Below are positions 33,090 through 43,228 of a DNA stretch of 64,000 nucleotides, one piece after another (position 1 is the first letter of the stretch; the number at the start of each line of letters is the position of its first letter). The notes beneath the pieces were generated by a model. The model was given only the letters and a program-made list of their open reading frames with translations, was not told the DNA's origin and made no database searches. This DNA comes from Azorinus chamasolen (lineage: Eukaryota > Mollusca > Bivalvia > Cardiida > Solecurtidae): assembly GCA_963576725.1 (NCBI GenBank), contig OY755239.1:60357453-60421452 (forward strand). Direction: 5' to 3'. A program made the translations under genes and the position numbers.

Positions 33090-33330
33090 TTAACCTTTTT
33101 CCTGATGAATATTCATGTAGGAAATAATGACGTCATGAATATTAATAATATTATTCAGCATATGAACACAGGATATTTTGGCTCAGACAAAAGCTGTAGA
33201 ATCAGATCTATATTACACCATAAGCAAACAGATCAGACTCTGATCAGACGGCTCCTATAGGAGCCGTCTGATCTGGGTCTACTCTGTTTGCAGATGCGTC
33301 AAAATGTGCTAATATAAGGGAAAGGATTAG
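33090..33330 (+). mobile_element. TTAA hairpin MITE, family A (nested)
   Basis: TTAACCTTTTTCCTGATGAA start, ATGACGTCATGAATATTAAT flank, stem CAGACGGCTCCTATAGGAGC, end TAAGGGAAAGGATTAG. Confidence 0.85.
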
Positions 33331-33577
33331 CCATTTCCCTGTTCTATGTTTATTCTTAATTTCAATACCTGCTGAATTATTCATGGACAACATAGTGATA
33401 ATGATGTATGGAAGGTGGAACATTGTAGCCATTTTAGAAAGTAAAGGAACTGATCCATCAAATTCCACTAGCAAACAGAGCAGACCCTGATCAGACGGTT
33501 CCTATAGGAGCCGTCTGATCTGGGTCTATTCTGTTTGCAAATGCGTGAAAACGCGTTGACATGAGGGAAAGGGTCAA
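33327..33577 (+). mobile_element. TTAA hairpin MITE, family B (nested)
   Basis: TTAGCCATTTCCCTGTTCTA start, AAGGTGGAACATTGTAGCC flank, stem GACGGTTCCTATAGGAGCCG, end GAGGGAAAGGGTCAA. It shares its left TTA(A) with the A copy. Confidence 0.85.
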
Positions 33578-33615
33578 AGATAAAGCGACGATTAAAAATG
33601 TCGTACTCTGGGTCT

Positions 33616-33848
33616 TTAGCCCTTTACTCGATGAATATTCATGTAAGAAATTATGACATCATGAATATTTATTAATTTATGTTTCATAATTACACACGAA
33701 CACAGGAAATGTTGCCAATGACTGTAGAATCAAATCTATATTGTTTCACGAGCAAACAAAGCAGACCCAGATCAGACAGTTCCTATAGGAGCCGTATGCC
33801 CCGGGTCTACTTTGTTGGCAAAGACGTGTTTATGGAGGAAAGGGTTAA
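33616..33848 (+). mobile_element. TTAA hairpin MITE, family A (nested)
   Basis: TTAGCCCTTTACTCGATGAA start; stem AGATCAGACAGTTCC-TATA-GGAGCCGTATG, one arm partly mutated; end TATGGAGGAAAGGGTTAA. Confidence 0.8.
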
Positions 33849-33983
33849 GACATGTGTTACCTTAATGCAGGTCGAAAGTAATACGGAAAGCTCCGTTACG
33901 TTTGCTCTGCATTAAGCAATCACCTGTTTTAAAGCTCAATAAATGAGTAGTCGTTTTAAACAGGACCTGATGTACATATTGTA

Positions 33984-34392
33984 CAACCCTTCTAAAGCAA
34001 TCACTTAATGGATATACACAGGGGTCTTTAAAAACATTTGGTTACTTAATGCCACATTATTTTAGAAAGCTCATTTTTCATGAACATTCTGCATAATGTT
34101 TTCCTACATTAAACTCGCGCTGTTTGTCGCCTCTGTAAAAGTCATTTGTTCAAACCATTGCGATAAACAGAGCATTTGCTCCATAGAAGCAAATGTTCTT
34201 TTTATCACAATGGTTTAAAAACCACACAATTCTAAAGTTTTCCTTTTCTGTAGTAAATGCTCCTTTTCGGTAGTTTTATTTAAAGCGGTTAGGTTTAAAA
34301 ATAGTCTAGGAGGGAATGGGTTAAACTACCACATGCCTTTCAGACCCATATTTAGACATTAATTTGGTGGTCGCTTTACAGGGGATTTACTG
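33984..34392 (+). mobile_element. Family F MITE split by family E
   Basis: Left end CAACCCTTCTAAAGCAATCA (decayed), stem GTTACTTAATGCCACATTAT, then E at 34109-34324. Resumes TACCACATGCCTTTCAGACC and ends GGATTTACTG-TA. Confidence 0.65.
34109..34324 (-). mobile_element. TTAA hairpin MITE, family E (nested)
   Basis: TTAA 34109-34112 and 34321-34324 bound it. Stem AGAGCATTTGCTCC-ATA-GAAGCAAATGTTCT, right end TAGGAGGGAATGGGTTAA. It occupies the TTAA of CATTAAGCTACC in F. Confidence 0.8.
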
Positions 34393-34856
34393 TAACTTGC
34401 AAAAACCTCGCAACTACATGTATAAACCTAATGACGATTAAGTATTACAAGTTCCCATTTAAAAGAACACGAAACATAAACGTGTCAAATTAAGTCCAGA
34501 ACCACCACAACTGACTTCAGGTGATTTTGTATTACTTGCCACAGAAAGTCACATTACATGTATGATGCTGAAAATGTCATAACGTTCAATGTAAGGTGTT
34601 TTTTTGCGTTCACCGCAACAACATAGCACAAAACATCAAAACCCTATAGCTTAAAATTGGACATAAAATTCAATAAAATTGCGAAATTCAAAATAACAGT
34701 GAATTTATTTATGGAAGCAAAACAATGGGATTTCTAATGGGATTTCGCTAAGATTTCTTGCTTTTGAACGCTAAATATTGAGCGCTAGTGATACAAGTAT
34801 GAATAATGTTCACACGATGGCGATTTATTTATATAACCCATGTCTCGATCGCAGTG

Positions 34857-34975
34857 GTCACATGTTGTTAATCCGGAGCTTTCTGTATGACTTCAACCGT
34901 TCATTAAGCTGTCATCTGTCTTAAAGATCGATAATGATACGAAATTTAGTGTTCGAATAATCGAGATTTTTACTG
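34857..34975 (+). mobile_element. Right half of a family F3 MITE
   Basis: GGAGCTTTCTGTATGACTTC, CATTAAGCTGTCATCTGTC, GTTCGAATAATCGAGATTTT, end TACTG-TA. Same ends as the full copy at 60511. Confidence 0.6.
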
Positions 34976-35156
34976 TAATTTCATATTGTACCTTCCGCCA
35001 CTAACCATGAACCCTTACAATGCTGAAACAAGTTTAATGGACTATTCTAAACAGGTCTAGCTTAATGGTGAATATTTTTTGTTTGCAAAAGAAAAAACAC
35101 TTTTTTTGTTTGCAAAGGACATACATGTAAGTGGCTGGTTTCCCGCACTGTAAGGG

Positions 35157-35329
35157 TTAAACTTGAGTAAGTATATCTGTTACTTTGTCTACTTACTTCC
35201 GATGTATGCACGCTTTTGGGAAACTTTTGACCGAGTGTCAAACAGCAAGGATCCTGATGAGACGCCGATCTACTCGGTGTATCAGCTGGGATACAAATTG
35301 TTTGCAATCCAAGATAATCGCTCTCTTAA
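35157..35329 (+). mobile_element. Family H-like TTAA element
   Basis: Between two TTAA sites. Core GAGTGTCAAACAGCAAGGATC, GATGAGACGCCGATCTACTC and GATACAAATTGTTTGCAATC matches the H copies at 44391 and 44574. Ends are poorly preserved. Confidence 0.5.
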
Positions 35330-35551
35330 CTCATTCTCTCCTAGGCTATTTTTAGACCCAGCCTTTTTAATTAATCTACCGAAAAGGAGCATTAACTAGA
35401 GAAAAGGAAATTTTAGAATTTTGTAGTTTGAAACCATTGTGATAAATAGAGCATTTGCTCCTATAGGAGAAAATGCTCTATTTATCACAATGGTTTCAAA
35501 ATGTGAATTTTATAGAGGCGCACATATGCATCACTAGGGGACAATGTGTAA
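35326..35551 (+). mobile_element. TTAA hairpin MITE, family E
   Basis: TTAACTCATTCTCTCCTAGG start, GCATTTGCTCC-TATA-GGAGAAAATGC stem, worn right end GGGGACAATGTGTAA. Confidence 0.8.
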
Positions 35552-35773
35552 CATACTCAGGGTAAAATGACAATGTGATATGACATTTGGGAAGAGTATG
35601 AATCGCAGCATCTTACACACTGTGGGCCAAGTAAGTATCACGAGAGGCGGTTCGCAACGTAGTCAACTGGACGGTGCGCAACGAAACGTCACGCAACCAG
35701 TTCATCATTTATTTACGTTCCCGTGCCTTTTTCTAGAAAGAAAAATGACCGGAAGGAGAAAATATTAGATACT

Positions 35774-36763
35774 TTTAGACAGGTGGCTGCTTAAAGCCCC
35801 GTTCCCACTGTCCCGGATTGGCCCCCGGTACGTCCCGGATGTGTGGTCCGGGGGAAACCGTGTCAAACCGTGTCAAACCTGGCGGCACCGTTAACATCCG
35901 GGAAGATGCCTGATGAACCGTATTGATCCGACTTAATCCGACAGACAGTCCCGGATGTTTTAAAATGTTTAAAACAACCGGTGGTCACCGTGAGTCACCG
36001 GGAAAGATATCCAAAACCGGCTTAATCCTGGCAATTCCGGGACAACGCCGGTATATTCCGGTACAGGTCCGGGTCTCTACCCTGGATTTACCGTGATAGT
36101 CCCTAGTAATCCGGGATGTTAGCGAGCACCTCATTCACTATATACTTTTGGTGAACACCCGGCACATAGCTCCGGTGTACAACGGTATAGTCCCGTTTTG
36201 TACCGGTGGAGTTAGGGACTGGCAAGGTATGAGCCGGTTTGTCTGCCGGTCAACCCCGTTTATACCCGGATAACGCCGGCTTGTCACCGGCGCACACCCG
36301 GGATATGACGGGATGATACCGGCGGCCACCGCTGCACTACCGGCGACGAACGGGGTCACACCGGATTGTATCGTGCTCAACCGGGAAAACGCCGGCCCTA
36401 CACCGTAAATACACCGTGCCAAACCGGAAACTAACCGGGATAGTCCGGGGTCAAACTGGAAAAGCCTGCTTCTAAATCGGGGGAACACCGGGGCAACGTC
36501 GGGAATATGGGAATGTACATTTATTTTTTAAGAAATAAGGCCCCGTTTCATCCCAGACGCCGGCTATTTCTTCTCCGGGAAGTACCGTGGGGTACCGGGA
36601 TCAGCACCGTGACAGTCGGAACGGGGCTTAATAGAGGATGAAAGTCACACAGAAAGCTCCTAGAGGAACTGTCTGCACGATTTCAGCCTGCATTAAGCTG
36701 CCAATCGTCTCCAAAACCGATATTTATACTAAAGTGTACGTCCGGTTTAGAGAGGTTTTGCTG
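35774..36763 (+). mobile_element. Family F MITE split by a Harbinger-like element
   Basis: F pieces are TTTTAGACAGGTGGCTGC-TTAA before, and TAATAGAGGATGAAAGTCAC, AGAAAGCTCC-TAGA-GGAACTGTCTG and the terminus GAGAGGTTTTGCTG-TA after. The expected F reading across the join is GCTTAATGCAGGATGAAAG. Confidence 0.6.
35795..36628. mobile_element. 834-bp TIR element made of phased CCGG motifs
   Basis: Inverted ends AGCCCCGTTCCCACTGTC / GACAGTCGGAACGGGGCT (17 of 18 matching), flanked by TAA on both sides (35792-35794, 36629-36631). A 3-bp TWA duplication with a GC-rich TIR fits a non-autonomous PIF/Harbinger element. The body repeats CCGG or CCG every 10-11 bp for several hundred bp (for example CCGTATTGAT-CCGACTTAAT-CCGAC near 35917). 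Near 36540 the TIR start recurs (GGCCCCGTTTCATCCC), possibly an older end. A 116-codon minus frame (36138-36488) is a by-product. Confidence 0.7.
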
Positions 36764-36834
36764 TATATCAGTCTAACTTGATGTTAGTGCCAAAACGATG
36801 CCAAATTCACTTAAGCAGCTTTACAAACCCTGTG

Positions 36835-36870
36835 GGTGGTGGTGGTTGTGGTGGTGGTGGTGGTGTGTGG
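36835..36870 (+). repeat. GGT-rich microsatellite
   Basis: GGTGGTGGTGGTTGTGGTGG and continuation, about 35 bp. Confidence 0.9.
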
Positions 36871-36895
36871 GGATAGGTATTCGAATGTCGTATGC

Positions 36896-37139
36896 TTAAC
36901 CCTTTCCCGGATGAATATTCATGCTGAAAATACTGACGTCATGAATATTAACAAGATTGTTTTTTTATAATGACATATGAACACAGGACATTTTGGCTCA
37001 TGCTGTAGAAACAGATCTATATTACACCATAAGCAAAGAGAGCAGACCCTGATCAGACGGCTCCTATAGGAACCGTCTGATCTGGGTCTACTCTGTTTGC
37101 AGATTCGTCAACGTGCGCTTACATAAGGGAAAAGGTTAA
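36896..37139 (+). mobile_element. TTAA hairpin MITE, family A
   Basis: TTAACCCTTTCCCGGATGAA to TAAGGGAAAAGGTTAA. Stem CAGACGGCTCCTATAGGAAC, one base mismatch in the right arm. Confidence 0.9.
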
Positions 37140-37590
37140 AGTACTAGTCTCTACTTGCAACGTGTTTTAAAAATGCCTAACAATTACATAAAGCATGTGC
37201 GTATATGCTGAAAAGAAGTATATCGCAGACAGTCTAACGAGAAGACACGTGTTTGATATCGAAAATCCGGTGTTTCCGGCAATGTATTAGAATTTATTCG
37301 GCTCATGTTTGAGTTTTGTTAACTGTTCGACCAAAGCATATAATATTTTGTTTAGAATCGTAGGGGCATTTTTCAATATCAGTTCGAATATGAAAGTATT
37401 CATTATAATGGTTTAACATACATTTTAACAAATACCAAATTTTATGATACATGTACTATCGAAAATATACGCTCATTGTAGGGACTTCCTTTTTAACCCA
37501 TTTACTCCCATATTACTTACGATAAACATCTTTCGGATCCTTCCATTTTCATACTGAGGAGACACAGCGAAGAAAATAATTAATGGCATT
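37140..37590. other. No recognised feature
   Basis: AT-rich, no repeats or coding evidence seen. Confidence 0.35.
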
Positions 37591-37750
37591 TAAGAAATGA
37601 ATGCCGTGCTTCCGGTGTTCATGAGGTTATGCAACGCATAGCTTTACGAGCAAAGTTAGTGAAGCCCGAAGGGCTTCACGTGAATCTTTGCTCGTAAAGC
37701 TATGCGTTGCATAACCCATGAACACCGGGAGCACGTCATTCATTTCTTAT
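37591..37750. repeat. Family L foldback, near-perfect
   Basis: Arms of about 75 bp: TAAGAAATGAATGCCGTGCT...TTTACGAGCAAAG and CTTTGCTCGTAAAGC...GAGCACGTCATTCATTTCTTA, with centre GAAGCCCGAAGGGCTTC. A single-arm copy follows at 37779-37821 (TAAGAAATGAATGACGTGCT...). Confidence 0.85.
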
Positions 37751-37778
37751 ATTTATATTCCATAGTATTTCTTATATT

Positions 37779-37821
37779 TAAGAAATGAATGACGTGCTTC
37801 CGGTGTTCATGAGGTTATGCA
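37779..37821 (+). repeat. Single arm of foldback L
   Basis: Repeats the outer 43 bp of the left arm, CGGTGTTCATGAGGTTATGC, then diverges. Confidence 0.7.
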
Positions 37822-38043
37822 ACTTTCTTTTTAGAATAAGGTTATATAAGGACGTTGCAGGGCGAATGTAAATATAAACCATTAACAGCGGCTGATTCAG
37901 CAGACAGTGCAGAGTCTGCCCAGAGAGTTCCTTCAGGAATCTTTTGATCTGAATCTACAACGGTTGCCTATGTTCAATTTATGGGATAGCGACAGAAAAA
38001 TGGGTAGCGATAATTAGGGTACGTAAACGTCAGAACACATATT

Positions 38044-38226
38044 TACGGGACCCATTCTACCGGGATCCTTTCTTCTGTGATGCTTGGAAATTATGCGGAA
38101 ACCATTCTATCGTGATGATTGGGAATTATACGGGACCCATACTACAGGGATGCTTGGGAATTATACGGAACCTATTCCATCGGGATACTTGGGATACTTG
38201 GGAAGTATAAGGGATTCATTCTATCG
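38044..38226 (+). repeat. About 44-bp degenerate tandem repeat, ~4 copies
   Basis: Units of ATTATACGGGACCCATTCTA then CGGGATGCTTGGGA with substitutions. One copy has GGGATACTTGGGATACTTGG, a small inner duplication. Confidence 0.75.
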
Positions 38227-38439
38227 ACACGGTGTTTCTTTGGAATTGCGTAGTCGACACTCACGTTAAAACATAATCAAATCAAGTGTAACTTTGGGCT
38301 TTGAACCCTTTACTCCATAAATATATATGCGTTATACACCATTCTTTGCATATTTATTATCTCAACTAATATTAAGGTACGTATACATTGGCAATCGTAT
38401 TTATGAAAGACATGATAACCTCAACCCTGACTGCAAATA

Positions 38440-39005
38440 ATTTAGACGCTGATCTAGAGCTACAGATAAAGGTGCGTACTCAAATACTAAACTCTTCATT
38501 CTCCAGAGCTACAGATAAAGGTGCGTACTCAAATACTAAACTCTTCATTCTCCAGAGCTACAGATAAAGGTGCGTACTCAAATACTAAACTCTTCATTCT
38601 CCAGAGCTACAGATAAAGGTGCGTACTCAAATACTAAACTCTTCATTCTCCAGAGCTACAGATAAAGGTGCGTACTCAAATACTAAACTCTTCATTCTCC
38701 AGAGCTACAGATAAAGGTGCGTACTCAAATACTAAACTCTTCATTCTCCGGAGCTACAGATAAAGGTGCGTACCCAAATACTAAACTCTTCATTCTCCAG
38801 AGCTACAGATAAAGGTGCGTACTCAAATACAGATAAAGGTGCGTACTCAAATACTAAACTCTTCATTCTCCAGAACTACAGATAAAGGTGTGTACCCAAA
38901 TACTGAACTCTTCATTCTCCACCAAACTTCGAGACGATTCTAAAAAGCGGTCATAGTATAGGGTTTAGTGGAGACATAAAGAAGCAATTCTTGAAAATGT
39001 TTAAA
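38440..39005 (-). mobile_element. Family K element with a tandem-expanded arm
   Basis: Right part: TTCATTCTCCACCAAACTTC, GAGACGATTCTAAAAAGCGG, GGGTTTAGTGGAGACATAAA, ATTCTTGAAAATGTTTAA. These match the inner K sequence in reverse relative to 46150. Its outer flank (CAGATAAAGGTGCGTACTC...TCATTCTCC) is present as a 49-bp array. Confidence 0.7.
38457..38920 (+). repeat. 49-bp tandem array from the K flank
   Basis: GAGCTACAGATAAAGGTGCG then TACTCAAATACTAAACTCTT and CATTCTCCA. Copies start at 38457, 38506, 38555, 38604, 38653, 38702, 38751 and 38800, then a truncated one and a final diverged one that runs into the K stem. Early copies are almost identical. Confidence 0.95.
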
Positions 39006-39117
39006 GTTATGCAATCTTATTTGACCATCTGCCTTGGTCATAAATGAGCTGTATGATCTGGGTCTACCCTGATTCCAAAAGGCACAGAAAATCGTATCTG
39101 CGGGGTATAGGTTTTAC

Positions 39118-39499
39118 ATGTATGTGGGTAGTAGCAGCTTAATTGAGGCCGAACGTTATACTGAGAGCTACTCTGTGAGCTTTCTGCATTACTTTCTTCC
39201 TGCATTGACACATTCCCTCATATTGACGACTTTTGACGACTCTGTAAAAATCACTTTGTGAAACCATTGTGATAAATAGGGCATTTGCTCCTATAGGAGC
39301 AAATGCTCGATTTATCACAATGGTTTCAAACTACAACATTCTAACATTTTCCTTTTCTCTAATTAATGCTCCTTTTCGATAGATTAATTCAAAGAGGTTG
39401 TACCTAAAATAGCCCATGACGTAACTGGTTAGGCATCCACCTGCTCTTATAGACTCGTCTTTGTTCCTTATGTGTACGAACTAGGCAAGTTTTACTTTA
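39118..39499 (+). mobile_element. Family F MITE split by family E
   Basis: F: GTAGCAGCTTAATTGAGGCC, GAGCTTTCTGCATTACTTTC, then E, then CATCCACCTGCTCTTATAGA and AGGCAAGTTTTACTTTA. Both F ends are worn. Confidence 0.55.
39205..39432 (-). mobile_element. TTAA hairpin MITE, family E (nested)
   Basis: TTGACACATTCCCTCATATT (mutated TTAACCC) to CATGACGTAACTGGTTAG. Stem GGGCATTTGCTCCTATAGGA...AATGCTCG. It sits at the CATTAAGC site of F, as at 34109. Confidence 0.75.
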
Positions 39500-39742
39500 T
39501 TCGGCTGAAAGATTCATTATAAATAGAATACACGACTTAAAGACATACATCTTACGATACTCATTTCACAGAGGTGCTTGTGAAGTATTGCCAACAACTA
39601 TAACAATGACAGCTTATAACAAGGTCTAAGAAACTGTAAACACCATAAATTTCGCCTCAGAACATTCACCCTCTGTATGTGAAGATAAATGAGTGGGGAA
39701 ATTGAATGCATATAACATAATGTATTTGTACTATTATCGTGC

Positions 39743-39991
39743 TTAACCCCTTCCTTCATACGTATGAACACATTTTCACGCCTTGGCACAGATTAGACCC
39801 AGATCAGACATATAGTAGCCGTTTAATCACAATTTGCTCTGTTTGCTTTTCACATGATATAGATCTGATAATACAGTAAGTGCCAAAGCAAATACATCCC
39901 TTGAAAAGTTTACATTATTAAAATTCAGCTAATTAATATTCATGATGTCATTATATCTCTTACAGGAATATTCAACAGGGAAAGGGCTATC
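39743..39991 (-). mobile_element. Family A MITE
   Basis: TTAACCCCTTCCTTCATACG start. The hairpin has lost its tip (GATCAGACATATAGTAGCCG). Flank AATTAATATTCATGATGTCA and end CAGGGAAAGGGCTATC. Confidence 0.7.
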
Positions 39992-40216
39992 ACATTCTCA
40001 CCTAGTCACGCATTTTGGCGCCTCTGTAAAAGTCACATTTTGGAACCATTGTGATAAATAGAGCATTTGCTCCATTGGAGCAAATGCTCTATTTATCACA
40101 ATGGTTTCAAAACTAAACCATTCTAAAATTCTTCTTTTCTATAGTTAATGCTCCTTTTCGGTAGATTAATTCAAAGCGGTTGGGTCTGAAAATAGTCTAG
40201 GAGGGAATGAGTTTAA
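39988..40216 (-). mobile_element. TTAA hairpin MITE, family E
   Basis: Abuts the A copy. Stem TTGCTCC-ATT-GGAGCAA within AAATAGAGCATTTG; end AGGAGGGAATGAGTTTAA. Confidence 0.8.
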
Positions 40217-40395
40217 TACAACAGCAGGTCACAAACCCTTGTTCCGCTTATCGCGACTTGGCTCGTATTTGCAAACAGTTTGGGTCCAGAACAGATTCGG
40301 TCAATAGTTGTCAAAAGCTTGTCATGATCGAATCAGAAGTTGTCTTAATTCTGTGAAGGCATTGTTTTAATACAGAGGGGGAAAGGGTAAATGCT
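40217..40395 (+). mobile_element. Family D/I-like TTAA element remnant
   Basis: GCAAACAGTTTGGGTCCAGA, then GGTCAATAGTTGTCAAAAGC and GAATCAGAAGTTGTC; end GGGGGAAAGGGTAAA. It resembles the sequence at 42590-42720. Only one stem arm is left. Confidence 0.45.
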
Positions 40396-40489
40396 TTTCC
40401 GATACAATGTACAATAAACGAATGACCAGCATCTCCGTTCATTACATAAATTCAGGCTAATAACAAATTATGACGTACTATAATAATAT

Positions 40490-40745
40490 GACGGGAACTT
40501 TAGCAAGTTATAGTAAACGAGTCTCATAAAAACAATCTGTAATGAACACGAATGTAAGATTCGTTTTAACACACAACCCCTTAAAATGCCATAGAAAGTA
40601 AAACACGCTGTAGCTGACTGTTGTTGTGGTCATTATTTGCAAACAGCGTAGTAATATAGCAGAGGACGCACATAAAGTGAACCGGTCATGCAGTGCTACG
40701 ATTGGCTAACGATTAAATACGTCATGCATTGGTTCTGCGTACATG
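40490..40745 (+). repeat. Family N remnant (one arm plus flank)
   Basis: CGAGTCTCATAAAAACAATC, TGTAAGATTCGTTTTAACAC, then GCTACGATTGGCTAACGATT as in the 29.6-30.0 kb copy. Confidence 0.55.
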
Positions 40746-40942
40746 TGTTTTCTCTTTTATTAGATTCATTACCTTAGCGACCGGATGTAAACGCCATTCT
40801 GTTTTGTACACCACAGGTAATGATATAAAAGGTTGTTGGTGTTATTATTGATTGAAACCAAAGTGCATTGTGACACAGTCATTACAGGTAATGCATTTCA
40901 AGAATTTCAAACGTTCTCCCAAACAATTTTTATTCTATTAAT

Positions 40943-41192
40943 TTAACCCTTACCCTGTTCCGTGTTTATTCCAAATTTCAATACCTTCTGAATATTCATG
41001 GGCAAAATGATTATAACGGAATATGGAAGATGGAACATTGTAGTCATTTTTGAAATTAAAGAAACAGATCTATCAAATCCCATTAGCAAACATAGCAGAC
41101 CCTGATCAGACGGCTCCTATAGGAACCGTCTGATCTGGGTCTACTATGTTTGCAAATGCGTGAAAACACGTTTATATGATGGAAAGGGTTAA
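40943..41192 (+). mobile_element. TTAA hairpin MITE, family B
   Basis: TTAACCCTTACCCTGTTCCG to TATGATGGAAAGGGTTAA, 250 bp. Stem CAGACGGCTCCTATAGGAAC. Confidence 0.9.
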
Positions 41193-41233
41193 GTCATAAA
41201 TGTCGATGTTCAGACAAATGATGGAAACAAGTC

Positions 41234-41670
41234 CAGTAGAACCTGCATTAACTCTTTTGGCGCCAAATTTAAAAGTGTCGTCTGCAATAATAATTTTATA
41301 TTAAATATAATTCCAAACTAAATAATAAAGGTATATTAGTAAAACATTTGCTTTTAAAAACCTGTATGCTTGGGCTAAAATAATACAGAAAACAGTGAAG
41401 CCCCAGGTCAGATGCCGCCCTGAAAGGGCGACATCTGACCTGGGACTGCACTGTTTTCAATGGTGCCAACTGGCGACATTGGCGCCGAAAGAGTTAAGCT
41501 ACCATCAAAACGAGCTCTCATTATGGGTCTGTAATGCAGGTGGTAGTTTAATGCAGGTCAAAAATAATGCAGAAAGCCCCTATACTTTGCCCTGCATTAA
41601 GGAACCATCTGCTTTTTAGGATTCAAGTGCTCAATCAATATAAGGTCGCTTAAAGCAGGTTTATTGTGTA
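41234..41670 (+). mobile_element. Family F MITE split by family C
   Basis: CAGTAGAACCTGCA, then C, then GCTACCATCAAAACGAGCTC, AGTTTAATGCAGGTCAAAAA, GCAGAAAGCCCCTATACTTT (apex collapsed), and right end TAAAGCAGGTTTATTGTG. Confidence 0.7.
41248..41497 (-). mobile_element. TTAA hairpin MITE, family C (nested)
   Basis: TTAACTCTTTTGGCGCCAAA to GGCGCCGAAAGAGTTAA; stem CAGGTCAGATGCCGCCC-TGAA-AGGGCGACATCTGACCTG. It sits at the left TTAA of F, like G at 3965. Confidence 0.85.
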
Positions 41671-42394
41671 AATTATCACTCGAAGTAGACCACGACAAAC
41701 CATATGTGTATTTGCTGCCAAGCAGACAGATGAAGACAACTGATGTTCCAGTCACAGGTGAGTGTTGACTGAGAAAGTATAATGCACTATTTGGTATTCT
41801 TTTCGTAAGCAATGAATACATAGGTAGTACCACCATCGATCCCATGCCTAACCTACATACCTGACAACTGCCATTCCGCATAGCATTCTAGTGCAATTTA
41901 ATGACGAGTATTGGATGGTATACTATTTCTGATATGAAAATGTTTGGCGACGTTAGCTTTGGTTTAGTATGTGCAACAAAATATAGCAATGTGTCAGAAG
42001 GGTGAACGAATATACAAATATCAGTCACATGATGAAATCACGTGACCATAATATGACTGAAAGTATTCTCCCAGAGGCAGTTTCTCAATGAATAAAGACG
42101 CGCGTGTCGGAAGACCTTATGCAAGCATAGGTATTAACGCACATGAGCTGCGAGTGGTTAGTTTGATAATAAGCATAGCCGGAAACGGCTGAAGTGTCAG
42201 CTGCAACTTAATCATCCGCTGGAAAGAGTGTTAATCATTTCCCATACAGGTACTCAATTTCATGCCAAAGCGCACTTAGTCGATGTCAGAAATTTGATTT
42301 TCAACACACATTGATCCCATGCCAAGAATACTGCAGCGTCTGCATCGCTTTGATAATCCTTTCAACGCTAAAAAATTGTCACAGCGGAATAGTA
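41671..42394. other. No recognised feature
   Basis: A 94-codon minus frame (41597-41881) covers part of it and overlaps the F end. It shows no motif I recognise. No repeats noted. Confidence 0.35.
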
Positions 42395-42545
42395 AACCAG
42401 TGTTTACCTATAGAGTCCACTCAGAATGAAAGTGTTAAACTTACAAGGTGGTTTGAATGACAAACAGTGCAGACTCTGATCAGAGGGCTCCACAAAGAGC
42501 CCTCTGGTCTGTGTGTAGACTGTTTGCAAATTGCATGCGTGTTTC
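42395..42545 (+). mobile_element. Family J hairpin element
   Basis: TATAGAGTCCACTCAGAATG, then hairpin GATCAGAGGGCTCC-ACAA-AGAGCCCTCTGGTC in GACAAACAGTGCAGACTC / GTGTGTAGACTGTTTGC. Right border unclear. A D/I-like arm (GGATCCCGATGAGACACCGA) follows near 42600. Confidence 0.6.
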
Positions 42546-42814
42546 GCATTCAAAAGTTAAATGTTCCGCAGGTGTCTAACTTGGAACATGCAGCTTGGAT
42601 CCCGATGAGACACCGAGCAGTTTTGCCGTTGTTCGACACTCTGTCAATAGTTACTTAAACGTTTGAATTGGATGATGTCCGAATTGCGCCAGATCCGAAT
42701 ATGAGCAGACATTCTGTCTTTACAGCGGTGTAGTCGGTTAAGGTGAAACCTGCGGTAATAAGGAAAGGTAACATGACGTCAACCGTGAAAAAATATCCAC
42801 AACTATGGAACGCC

Positions 42815-43226
42815 ATTCTGTTATGCTAATTGCTAAATAAAAAATGCGAAATGTTTTTTTGTCAATTGTGTAAATTGCTAGGGAATGTTCCAAATGATGG
42901 ATGCAAATGACAAATGCGAAATGTTTATTGCTAAATGCATGTTTGCACTACTAGCCTTGAACAGTGCCATTTTTAAAGGGATTGTAAATTTGCCAAATGC
43001 ATGTTTATTTACATCAAAGCTTATTGCAATACTAAAGTTAAAATGGCGCTGTTCAATGCTAGTTGTGCAAACATGCATTTAGCAATAAACATTTCGCATT
43101 TCGCATTTGTCCTTTACATCAATTATTTGGAACATTCCGGTTCTTTCCCTAACAATTTATATAATTAGCAAAAAGCATTTCGCATTTTGCATTTAGCATT
43201 TCGCATTTCGCATTTAGCAATAGCAT
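42815..43226. repeat. Foldback rich in GCGAAATG / TGCTAAAT
   Basis: Ends ATGCTAATTGCTAAAT and ATTTAGCAATAGCAT. Inside, GGAATGTTCCAAATGATGG pairs with AATTATTTGGAACATTCC, and GCAAACATGCATTTAGCAAT pairs with TTGCTAAATGCATGTTTGC. Frames open on both strands (42878-43082) simply mirror the palindrome. Confidence 0.75.
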
Positions 43227-43228
43227 GG

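Larger units (their letters stand above)
33074..33974 (+). mobile_element. Family F MITE split by three TTAA MITEs
   Basis: F sequence: CAGTAGAACATCTC at the left edge; AGATAAAGCGACGATTAAAA...CTGGGTCTTTA at 33578-33619; GACATGTGTTACC-TTAATG onward after 33848; right end ACAGGACCTGATGTA. Insertions A, B and A at 33090, 33327 and 33616 each lie at a TTAA or a one-base mutant of it. Confidence 0.7.

Noticed and set aside
36138..36488. 116-codon minus-strand frame
   Set aside because: Inside the phased CCGG body of a TIR element; composition is dictated by the 10-bp motif.
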